A stretch of 46,182 nucleotides of DNA from RGIG4097 sp964637515 (GTDB lineage Bacteria; Bacillota; Clostridia; Christensenellales; CAG-917). Shown in pieces: positions 16,302 to 21,882 of the stretch. The first letter of the stretch is position 1; each line of letters opens with the position of its first letter. The stretch is taken from assembly GCA_964637515.1 (NCBI GenBank), contig CAZWUI010000012.1, positions 1 to 46,182 on the forward strand, given 5' to 3'. The position numbers were made by a program, and so were the translations under genes. The notes under the pieces are model-generated. The model saw only the letters and a program-made list of their open reading frames with translations. It had not been told where the DNA came from and searched no databases.

Positions 16302-16589
16302 ATGGAAAACACGAAAAAGTCGGACAATTTGGAAAAAAACAAAAACCACCGTCTCGAACTCGACAATCACAAACTGCTTGCGGTGAGCGGGGTGAAAAAC
16401 GTACCTACGTTCACGGACAAAGGTCTGGTGGTTGAGTTGAGCGGAGAAACGCTGACCGTATCTGGACGGGATTTATCCGTCAAAAAACTCGACGTAGACA
16501 AAGAAGAATTGCTGATTTCGGGCTACGTCACCGCACTAAAATACGGCGACTCACGCGAAAGCGGATTTTTGAAAAAACTGCTCAAATGA
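16302..16589 (+). CDS. yabP: Sporulation protein YabP
   Basis: A 95-aa member of the YabP/YqfC family, needed for normal spore formation and acting in the mother cell. Seen: HRLELDNHKLLAVSGVKNV, then alternating beta-strand pattern GLVVELSGETLTVSG and LDVDKEELLISGYVTALKYG, which is the family core and usual length. No Shine-Dalgarno precedes the ATG and the nearest -10-like box ends 6 nt upstream. Its stop overlaps the yabQ start (ATGA), so the two are coupled. In Bacillus yabPQ is followed by divIC; here that gene is absent and a convergent gene follows instead. Confidence 0.87.
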   Translation: MENTKKSDNLEKNKNHRLELDNHKLLAVSGVKNVPTFTDKGLVVELSGETLTVSGRDLSVKKLDVDKEELLISGYVTALKYGDSRESGFLKKLLK

Positions 16590-16900
16590 CCTTGGGCGCA
16601 TCTTGGAGCGGACAAGCGTTGTACGCATTGATTTCCTTTGCATTCGGGATGGTAGGCGGACTGCCCGCCCTTTTGTATTTCAGAAAAACAAGCAAGGCGG
16701 AAGAATTTTTGACGGACGTTTTTGCGACCGTCGTCATAGGCGGAATATACCTCCTCTCCGTCGAAATCGGCGGAAAGGGGCAATTCACTTGGTATTCTCC
16801 CCTGTTTTATCTGTCGGGAATTTTCGTCCTCACGCGCCTAAAACGCTTTCTTTTTTCTATCCTCAAACGCCGTAGGACAACTCGCAAGCCTCCGCGCTAA
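16586..16900 (+). CDS. yabQ: Spore cortex protein YabQ
   Basis: A 104-aa membrane protein of the YabQ family, required for spore cortex formation in Bacillus and located in the outer forespore membrane. Seen: three hydrophobic segments (about 9-30, 45-62 and 70-90), the family-typical LISFAFGMVGGLPALLYF start, and a basic C-tail (KRRRTTRKPPR). Starts by 4-nt overlap with yabP. The last 63 bp overlap the convergent gene ending at 16838, so the two transcripts collide or form antisense RNA. The C-terminus is short relative to many YabQ proteins, but the N-terminal membrane core is complete. Confidence 0.83.
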   Translation: MTLGASWSGQALYALISFAFGMVGGLPALLYFRKTSKAEEFLTDVFATVVIGGIYLLSVEIGGKGQFTWYSPLFYLSGIFVLTRLKRFLFSILKRRRTTRKPPR

Positions 16901-17191
16901 CTCGTTTTTCATATCAACGTAGTTTGAACAAAGAGTCATGATATATCTTTGTCTTTCGTCGTGCGGAAGGGAATCCATATAATCCTTGTCCGCAAGTTGC
17001 TCGACGGGATTCACGACTTCTTCGCCCTTTTCGTAAAGGTCGCGGAGTTTCAAAAACATATCCTTTTCGGACGGTGTAAAATTCTTGGACGGCTCCAAAA
17101 CGGGTGGATAGTATTCCCCCTTGATGAGACGTTGTTTCGCCTCGTTTGCGAGATTGCGTATAGCGCATTTAGGGTGTGGGACGTTGCTCAT
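16838..17191 (-). CDS. Hypothetical small protein convergent to yabQ
   Basis: A 117-aa soluble protein that I do not recognise. The start at 17191 is chosen over an upstream ATG at 17212 because AGGAGGAG (17194-17201 on the complement) lies directly before it. Seen: a short N-terminal HPKCAIRNLANEAKQRLI helix, a predicted helical middle (SEKDMFLKLRDLYEKGEEVV), then DSLPHDERQRYIMTLCSNYVDMKNEL. It has the look of a small helical, possibly regulatory, protein. The 3' end overlaps yabQ by 63 bp in antisense. Good ribosome binding site and sensible composition support coding. Confidence 0.68.
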   Translation of the reverse strand: MSNVPHPKCAIRNLANEAKQRLIKGEYYPPVLEPSKNFTPSEKDMFLKLRDLYEKGEEVVNPVEQLADKDYMDSLPHDERQRYIMTLCSNYVDMKNELARRLASCPTAFEDRKKKAF

Positions 17192-17275
17192 ATCTCCTCC
17201 TGACAAGGACATGATAGCACGATTATTTCTCTATGGAACGTTCTCGACAATAAAAGACAAAATGCGACAAAACCG

Positions 17276-17887
17276 TCACAAAGTTTCGCCGTCGTTTTCG
17301 ATAAGGACGGAATTTTTCGGCACCTGTATGCGCTTTGAAATCTTGACGAGTCCGCCGTATAAAGCAAGTATGGTGACAAACGAACTCACCACGTGAACGA
17401 GATCGAACCAAAGCCCCCTAACGTAGTAAAGCACCCAATAGTTCGCAAGGTTTTCGTTCGGAATCAGTCCGATTACGCAGAGCGTATCAGTGCAAGCGGA
17501 CATAACCCCGAATAGCACACTGCCCACGACTCCGATAATCATCGCAACCCAAGTGCGTTGTTTATTACGCAGACACGCCCAAGATACGGCCGCAAGCAAC
17601 GGCCAATAAATGAAGTATAAAATTATCCAACTAGGATACCCCGTACCGCCGTAAAGTGCGACTTCGACCGCACAAAAAACAAGGGTTGCGGGGAGTGCGT
17701 AACGAAGCCCCCACGCAGAGGCAAACACGATGATAAGCACCGTGACCACCTCAATGTTGGGGATAAAAGACAATGCGAATTTGAACGCCGTCAGCATGCC
17801 CGCCATCAGCGCAACACGTGCAACGAATACGGCGCTCGATCGCACCTTTTTCGTTTTATCGTTTTTAGTGTTGTTCACATTATCCAT
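17276..17887 (-). CDS. ECF transporter S component, probably for corrinoids
   Basis: A 203-aa integral membrane protein with about six TM segments and the look of an energy-coupling-factor substrate-binding subunit: charged N-tail, then VARVALMAGMLTAFKFALS and GLRYALPATLVFCAVEVALYGG. S components bind a vitamin or metal and dock on a shared ATPase/T module, not present here. It lies 33 nt downstream of a DUF4430 lipoprotein preceded by a cobalamin riboswitch, so cobalamin or a precursor is the likely cargo (inference from context). No Shine-Dalgarno is obvious, which fits reinitiation from the upstream gene. Confidence 0.77.
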   Translation of the reverse strand: MDNVNNTKNDKTKKVRSSAVFVARVALMAGMLTAFKFALSFIPNIEVVTVLIIVFASAWGLRYALPATLVFCAVEVALYGGTGYPSWIILYFIYWPLLAAVSWACLRNKQRTWVAMIIGVVGSVLFGVMSACTDTLCVIGLIPNENLANYWVLYYVRGLWFDLVHVVSSFVTILALYGGLVKISKRIQVPKNSVLIENDGETL

Positions 17888-17920
17888 AGTTTAAGTGTAT
17901 CTTTCGAATTGATAAACGCT

Positions 17921-18478
17921 TTAATATGACAATTGTGCGAAGTAGTAACTTGCACCGTCAACGATAGGAAGTGAAGCCACCCCGACGTTCGAATAGAAGA
18001 AAGTTACACCTTTGTGTTCAAGCGAACTTTCGCCCGGCACGTAGTTTCCCGTCGATTCGTCGTAGACGTAATTCACACCCTTAAGGTTTGCATCGTCAAT
18101 TGTATGGAACACCGAAATATAGTGCGACGTATCATAATACAAGTCGTTGAGTTTGGTGATAAAAGCACCGTACTTGTCGCCGCTAAAAGCAAACGTTGCA
18201 ATCCTGTTTTCTTCCACAAGGCCACTCAACACGTAAAAGACTTTGTTCTCTTTCGTGGCTACTGCAATAGGTTCGTCGTCGCCGATATAGATCTTGATAT
18301 TCTTGACCGCATCGTTCTCTTCATACCCCGCAAGTTTGTCTTGCAGGTCGTTGATAGTCTTTTGAAGTTCGTCGATTTTGGACTGTCCGTCGTTGCACGC
18401 AACAAACGTCAAAACGCTCAACGTCAACACCACCGCAAGCAGTGTTGCAACTAAAATTTTTGATACTTTTTTGGACAT
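17921..18478 (-). CDS. DUF4430 lipoprotein under cobalamin control
   Basis: A 185-aa lipoprotein: signal peptide with lipobox Cys in LTFVAC (about residue 28), a short coiled-coil spacer (SKIDELQKTINDLQDKLAGY), then a DUF4430 domain (about 60-185) with ISVFHTIDDANLKGVNYVYD and the characteristic ending FFYSNVGVASLPIVDGASYY. DUF4430 is related to the C-terminal domain of cobalamin-binding transcobalamin/intrinsic factor, so surface capture of corrinoids is likely. The preceding cobalamin riboswitch and the following S component support this. The Shine-Dalgarno (GGGAGG) lies in the 3' arm of a terminator-like hairpin, so both transcription and translation may be switched off by B12. Confidence 0.85.
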   Translation of the reverse strand: MSKKVSKILVATLLAVVLTLSVLTFVACNDGQSKIDELQKTINDLQDKLAGYEENDAVKNIKIYIGDDEPIAVATKENKVFYVLSGLVEENRIATFAFSGDKYGAFITKLNDLYYDTSHYISVFHTIDDANLKGVNYVYDESTGNYVPGESSLEHKGVTFFYSNVGVASLPIVDGASYYFAQLSY

Positions 18479-18480
18479 AT

Positions 18481-18517
18481 AAAAAAACCTCCCGTCCTTT
18501 TAATCCGATCCGAGAGG
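18481..18517 (-). terminator. Riboswitch expression platform: terminator that hides the RBS
   Basis: On the minus strand CCTCTCG (18511-18517) pairs with CGGGAGG (18488-18494) and is followed by seven T's (18481-18487). The 3' arm is also the Shine-Dalgarno of the DUF4430 gene, whose ATG follows at 18478. Confidence 0.6.
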
Positions 18518-18562
18518 CAATGAGAAAGCGCACCTCCATTTCCACCCGAAACGGTTGTCTTA

Positions 18563-18722
18563 GTTTTCAGGCCGGTCTCCCGACTCGGACGGCAGGGGTA
18601 TCTGTCGGAGCGTCTTCCTCTTTCGAGTGACGGAATCTCATTGCTTCCTCACGGTAGCGGGGGCTGTGTCGGATTTGCACCGTTCTTCCCGATTATCTTG
18701 CTCTCGCAAGCACCTGAAACCA
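18563..18722 (-). promoter_or_regulatory. Cobalamin riboswitch
   Basis: The complement carries the conserved B12-box features: GGTTTCAGGT start, GGGAAGAACGGTGCAAATCC, ACAGCCCCCGCTACCGTGA, GTCACTC, and GAGTCGGGAGACCGGCCTGAAAAC split across the 3' side. The terminal helix P1 is formed by 18712-18720 and 18563-18572. Bound adenosyl- or other cobalamin is expected to repress the downstream genes. Confidence 0.93.
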
Positions 18723-18727
18723 TACGT

Positions 18728-18756
18728 ATTCTACCACAACCCCGCAGCGCTTGCAA
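18728..18756 (-). promoter_or_regulatory. Promoter of the cobalamin-riboswitch operon
   Basis: TTGCAA (18751-18756), 17-bp spacer, TAGAAT (18728-18733) on the minus strand; the expected start falls right at the first aptamer base. Confidence 0.65.
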
Positions 18757-18831
18757 CTTTTATGCGCTCAAAAATCCGCGATAGCGAAAAGTGTCTGTGT
18801 TTTCCGCAATTTTTTATTGAAAATAAAATCA

Positions 18832-18860
18832 TTGACACCCGCAATCGAAAATATTATAAT
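18832..18860 (+). promoter_or_regulatory. Consensus SigA promoter
   Basis: TTGACA (18832-18837), 17-bp spacer, TATAAT (18855-18860), upstream of the zinc-ribbon membrane protein gene. Confidence 0.8.
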
Positions 18861-18892
18861 GTTAAGGAATAAAGTAATAAGGAGCGTCTACT

Positions 18893-19687
18893 ATGTATAC
18901 GAGATGTCCAAGTTGCAGAGCAGAAATCAGTTTCGAGCCCCCCGCGAATGCCTCAAATCTCCCGGACGGGTACAAACATAAAATCAAATGCCCTAGTTGC
19001 GGTGTCACGATAGGAGTCAAAATTCCCAAGGTCACTTCGGATATTCAACCTACTTTCATTCCGCAAAATCCCAACGCCGTTCCTTCCGAACCCGTTTTGG
19101 TCGCCACCGACACCACTGCCCCCGAAAAAGCAGAAAAATCCGCAGAACCCAGAAAAGTTTACGGCAGAGTGCGCAATAGCGTCATCATCGTTCTTTCCGC
19201 TCTCGTCGCAATCATCTGCGCTCTCGGCTATCTCGTGACGTCAAACGGAATGGAATTTGCAGGTTCAGCAGGTCTTGCAATCTTCGACGGCATATCCCCC
19301 ATCATCAACCTCATCGGCGGAAACATTGACGGTGAACCTCTCCAAATTCTCGTTCAACTCCTCCCCTCCATCACCCTTGTGCTTGCAGTCATCAACCTTA
19401 TCGTTGCGATCACGACTCTCGCAGTCGGTGTGTATAGCAAGGTGTTCAACTTGATTTCGGGGCTGCTCATCGCAGGTGCATCTGTCGCAACCATCTTCAC
19501 GGAGTGCTTCATTTCGATGTTCACCAACAAAGTGGATTCCATCAACGTGATCGAATATCTCAAGAACGACATCATCGACGGTGGCAAATATCTCGTCTTC
19601 GTCGGCGCACTCTTCGGGCTTGCAATTCTTGCCTGCTCGATTGCATTCCTTTTCGTGAGCAACCACAAAAAACCCAAAGCGGAATAA
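18893..19687 (+). CDS. Zinc-ribbon integral membrane protein
   Basis: A 264-aa protein. Residues 1-45 form an MJ0042-like zinc ribbon with two CPSC pairs (RCPSCRAEISF and KCPSCGVTIGV). A Pro/Ala-rich linker follows (about 50-85), then four hydrophobic segments at about 92-114, 128-145, 148-178 and 238-258, the third containing a double-length stretch. The tail ends KKPKAE. Function unknown; such zinc-ribbon/TM proteins are common in Firmicutes and often of unknown role. AAGGAG precedes the ATG, with a consensus promoter and a terminator at 19709-19735, so it is a single-gene unit. Confidence 0.8.
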   Translation: MYTRCPSCRAEISFEPPANASNLPDGYKHKIKCPSCGVTIGVKIPKVTSDIQPTFIPQNPNAVPSEPVLVATDTTAPEKAEKSAEPRKVYGRVRNSVIIVLSALVAIICALGYLVTSNGMEFAGSAGLAIFDGISPIINLIGGNIDGEPLQILVQLLPSITLVLAVINLIVAITTLAVGVYSKVFNLISGLLIAGASVATIFTECFISMFTNKVDSINVIEYLKNDIIDGGKYLVFVGALFGLAILACSIAFLFVSNHKKPKAE

Positions 19688-19708
19688 TCCCCCACTCCAA
19701 AACCACAC

Positions 19709-19735
19709 AAAGCCTTGCAACCGCAAGGCTTTTTC
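19709..19735 (+). terminator. Intrinsic terminator
   Basis: AAAGCCTTGC / GCAAGGCTTT stem with a 4-nt loop and a T run after the zinc-ribbon gene. Confidence 0.75.
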
Positions 19736-19822
19736 ATTTTTGACGAAACCAATCGACCGCAAGTAAATATTGACAAAAAAACTCTCATACAAGCCGTCCA
19801 TGCCCAAAATGCACAAAAACTG

Positions 19823-19851
19823 TTGCAAAAAATCTCATAAGTGGTTATAAT
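19823..19851 (+). promoter_or_regulatory. tRNA-Gln promoter
   Basis: TTGCAA (19823-19828), 17-bp spacer, TATAAT (19846-19851), 12 nt upstream of the tRNA. Confidence 0.75.
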
Positions 19852-19863
19852 GTTCAACGACGC

Positions 19864-19937
19864 TGGAGCTTGGTGTAGTGGTAGCACTTGGGCCTCTGAC
19901 TCCCACTGTGTAGGTTCGATTCCTATAGCTCCTGCCA
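19864..19937 (+). tRNA. tRNA-Gln (anticodon CTG)
   Basis: A 74-nt cloverleaf: acceptor TGGAGCT/AGCTCCT with the weak first pair typical of tRNA-Gln, D arm with AGTGGTAG loop, anticodon loop CTCTGAC (anticodon CTG), T loop TTCGATT, discriminator G and encoded CCA. The pair closing the anticodon loop is mismatched (C/T), a small oddity. Own promoter and terminator. Confidence 0.85.
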
Positions 19938-19943
19938 CAAAAT

Positions 19944-19976
19944 TGATGCACACAGCTCGTGTGCATCAGTTTTATT
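19944..19976 (+). terminator. tRNA-Gln terminator
   Basis: TGATGCACAC/GTGTGCATCA perfect 10-bp stem, 5-nt loop, followed by GTTTTATT. Confidence 0.75.
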
Positions 19977-19979
19977 GAC

Positions 19980-19992
19980 GTAGTGGTAGCAC
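19980..19992 (+). pseudogene. tRNA D-arm fragment
   Basis: GTAGTGGTAGCAC repeats 13 nt of the tRNA-Gln D arm (19875-19887) but no cloverleaf can be completed before the gap at 20009. Either a decayed tRNA or the visible edge of one lost in the gap. Confidence 0.4.
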
Positions 19993-20008
19993 ACAGGCAA
20001 TCGCCAAC

Positions 20009-20108
20009 NNNNNNNNNNNNNNNNNNNNNNNNNNNNNNNNNNNNNNNNNNNNNNNNNNNNNNNNNNNNNNNNNNNNNNNNNNNNNNNNNNNNNNNNNNNN
20101 NNNNNNNN
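20009..20108. other. Assembly gap (100 N)
   Basis: Exactly 100 N, a standard placeholder. The flanks (AGGCAATCGCCAAC on the left, GAAATACTAAATC on the right) appear directly joined at 20208-20234, so the true gap may be zero or a whole number of 113-bp repeat units. Confidence 0.9.
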
Positions 20109-20276
20109 GAAATACTAAATCAACACCAATCCACCAACGGGGTGTAGCGCAGTTTGGTAGCGCTATTCGAGTGACACTTCGCTACTCCATACGCACCCCC
20201 AAACAAAAGGCAATCGCCAACGAAATACTAAATCAACACCAATCCACCAACGGGGTGTAGCGCAGTTTGGTAGCGC
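20109..20276 (+). repeat. Tandem repeat holding tRNA-Pro 5' halves
   Basis: A 55-bp identical block occurs at 20109-20163 and 20222-20276 (period 113). It contains an intergenic part and the first 26 nt of tRNA-Pro. The 14-nt AGGCAATCGCCAAC precedes both the gap (19995-20008) and the second copy (20208-20221), so at least one more unit is implied. Confidence 0.8.
20138..20199 (+). pseudogene. tRNA-Pro-derived mini tRNA-like sequence
   Basis: It starts with the tRNA-Pro 5' half (acceptor and D arm), then diverges after GTAGCGC. The new 3' part ends CACCCC, which pairs perfectly with GGGGTG of the acceptor, and GTAGCG pairs with CGCTAC inside. At about 60 nt it is too short for a normal tRNA and lacks a recognisable anticodon arm. 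Confidence 0.5.
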
Positions 20277-20327
20277 GTACGGTTCGGGACCGTAAGGCCG
20301 CGAGTTCAAGTCTCGCCACTCCGACCA
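20251..20327 (+). tRNA. tRNA-Pro (anticodon CGG)
   Basis: A complete 77-nt cloverleaf: acceptor CGGGGTG/CACTCCG (one G-T pair), D arm GCGC/GCGC, anticodon loop TTCGGGA (anticodon CGG), T loop TTCAAGT, discriminator A and encoded CCA. Followed by a terminator. Its 5' and 3' halves are each repeated next door in tandem arrays. Confidence 0.95.
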
Positions 20328-20330
20328 AAA

Positions 20331-20356
20331 AAGCACGGCTAGGTCCGTGCTTTTTT
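20331..20356 (+). terminator. tRNA-Pro terminator
   Basis: AAGCACGG/CCGTGCTT stem with a 6-nt loop followed by T's; repeated twice downstream in the tandem array. Confidence 0.75.
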
Positions 20357-20366
20357 AATAGAAGTG

Positions 20367-20466
20367 NNNNNNNNNNNNNNNNNNNNNNNNNNNNNNNNNN
20401 NNNNNNNNNNNNNNNNNNNNNNNNNNNNNNNNNNNNNNNNNNNNNNNNNNNNNNNNNNNNNNNNNN
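20367..20466. other. Assembly gap (100 N)
   Basis: Exactly 100 N. The left flank ends ...AATAGAAGTG and the right begins TGCCGTAAAAACC. In the intact copy these are separated by 20534-20609, so the missing DNA is probably one or more 143-bp units. Confidence 0.9.
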
Positions 20467-20722
20467 TGCCGTAAAAACCTCGCCACTCCGACCAAAAAAG
20501 CACGGCTAGGTCCGTGCTTTTTTAATAGAAGTGATTCTCCTAAATTATAAAGAAACGATAATTGATACACGCTATAAAAACATTTCGGCCTTTCCGTAGG
20601 CAAGGCTCGTGCCGTAAAAACCTCGCCACTCCGACCAAAAAAGCACGGCTAGGTCCGTGCTTTTCTTTTTGGAAAGCCTATCAATTTCTACAAGTCGAGA
20701 AGTAAATGTTCCCGACAAAAAT

Positions 20723-20750
20723 AAAAACGGGGCAAATACCTCGTTTTTTA
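20723..20750 (-). terminator. Terminator of the kinase gene
   Basis: AAAAACGGGG/CCTCGTTTTT stem with a 6-nt loop and flanking A/T runs, just past the stop at 20771. Confidence 0.7.
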
Positions 20751-20770
20751 TTTTTGGAATTTGGGTTTGG

Positions 20771-21595
20771 CTACAAGCCGATGCGGGTAGAGGGAGCGGA
20801 GCCTGAAAGTATGTCGGAGATTGAATACTTACTGTTGGAAATGTAGACGGTTGTGCCGTTTTTGAGCGGTTCTTTCACATATTCGAGTTTCGCAAATGCA
20901 CCGTGTGCGCCAACTCTCGATGCGCCCGAACAATGCGTTTGCAGTTCTTCAACGTTTTCGATGAGTTCGTAAATATCCTTTCCGCTTACGTTTCGCACTA
21001 CGCTTTCGGGTTTGTTCGACTCAAGGTAAATTCCGTCGGTAGACGACAAAATAAGCAAGGTTTTGCATTTGACAAGGCATGCGATTTGACTTGCGGTTTC
21101 GTCATTATCCACGCATTCGATTGCCCTACCGATTTTTTCTCTAATGCGGTTGATTTCCCATTTGCGATTTTCTTCGCTCGACACCGTGTCGTTGTAGTTG
21201 ATGATAGGGATAGCGTTTTGCGCGGGGCAACGGGTGATAAGGTCGTAGAGATGTTGTCTTTTTTCCGCATCGTTGAAGTGTTGATGCTCGACGAGAATTT
21301 GGCGCAGGATATAGCGGCTGTCCATAAATTGACGGTAAGTCTGCATAAGGATAGGTTGACCTTGTGCGGCGTAGTCGGTTTTGTTGTCCTCGTCCTCGCC
21401 GTAGAGATATTCGCCTGTGCGGTGGAAGTAGTCGATTTTGCCGATTTCGACCGCGCCCGACGTCACCCAGACGTAACCGGGTTTGAGTTCACGGGAAAGG
21501 CGTGCGATAACGTTATAATTGATATCGCCGTTTTCCTTGTCGATGAGAGCCATTGAGCCGATTTTTCCGACCAATTCGATGTCGAATTTCGCCAT
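20771..21595 (-). CDS. Glutamate-5-kinase-like amino acid kinase
   Basis: A 274-aa amino-acid-kinase-fold protein closest to glutamate 5-kinase (ProB), which phosphorylates glutamate in proline synthesis. Seen: WVTSGAVEIGK (phosphate/substrate loop), AAQGQPILMQTYRQFMDS, IPIINYNDTVSSEE, NDETASQIACLVKCKTLLILSSTDGIY, and GASRVGAHGAFAKLEYV in place of the usual GTGGMxTK block. No C-terminal PUA domain, and no proA nearby. Start set at 21595 because an ATG at 21634 has no ribosome binding site while GGAG precedes this one. The altered GGM-type loop and the isolated gene leave open a different acid substrate. The promoter is at 21654-21681. Confidence 0.78.
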   Translation of the reverse strand: MAKFDIELVGKIGSMALIDKENGDINYNVIARLSRELKPGYVWVTSGAVEIGKIDYFHRTGEYLYGEDEDNKTDYAAQGQPILMQTYRQFMDSRYILRQILVEHQHFNDAEKRQHLYDLITRCPAQNAIPIINYNDTVSSEENRKWEINRIREKIGRAIECVDNDETASQIACLVKCKTLLILSSTDGIYLESNKPESVVRNVSGKDIYELIENVEELQTHCSGASRVGAHGAFAKLEYVKEPLKNGTTVYISNSKYSISDILSGSAPSTRIGL

Positions 21596-21653
21596 AAAAC
21601 ATTCTCCGATGATGATTATTGCGCCGATTTTCACACGGCTGTCTACAGTGAAG

Positions 21654-21681
21654 ATTATACCACAAGTCGCAAAAAACGCAA
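21654..21681 (-). promoter_or_regulatory. Promoter of the kinase gene
   Basis: TTGCGT (21676-21681), 16-bp spacer, TATAAT (21654-21659) on the minus strand. Confidence 0.6.
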
Positions 21682-21814
21682 CTATTTACTGAAAGCACCG
21701 CAACCCAAACTAGCTATGCAAAGAAAAATCCCGATAAAACGGAAAAATATCCCCCTTAAAATAACGATTTTCGCGCCGTTTCGACTAATATTTTCGCGTG
21801 CGCACAATTTTTAA

Positions 21815-21842
21815 TTGAAAATAATTTTATTAATGGTATAAT
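21815..21842 (+). promoter_or_regulatory. Promoter of the InlB-repeat lipoprotein
   Basis: TTGAAA (21815-21820), 16-bp spacer, TATAAT (21837-21842). Confidence 0.7.
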
Positions 21843-21882
21843 TGAATATACTAAACGTAACTATCAACTCAAGGAAACGCAT

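Larger units (their letters stand above)
20312..20664 (+). repeat. Tandem repeat of tRNA-Pro 3' end plus terminator
   Basis: The 55-bp block of tRNA-Pro T-arm end, CCA and terminator (20312-20366) recurs at 20479-20533 and again at about 20622-20663. The last two sit in copies with period 143 starting at TGCCGTAAAAACC (20467 and 20610). Each copy keeps the terminator hairpin AAGCACGG/CCGTGCTT (20331-20352, 20498-20519, 20641-20662). The copies lack the 5' half of the tRNA. Confidence 0.8.

Noticed and set aside
19959..20603. Short frames running through the N gaps
   Set aside because: They depend on undefined bases and overlap tRNA and terminator sequence.
20109..20664. CRISPR array
   Set aside because: Repeats are tRNA-derived, long (55 bp) and few, spacers are not unique in the usual way, and no cas genes are present.
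20312..20664. attL/attR of an integrated mobile element at tRNA-Pro
   Set aside because: The repeats do resemble tRNA 3' att sites, but the intervals are only about 150 bp and contain no integrase; a lost element is possible but not supported.
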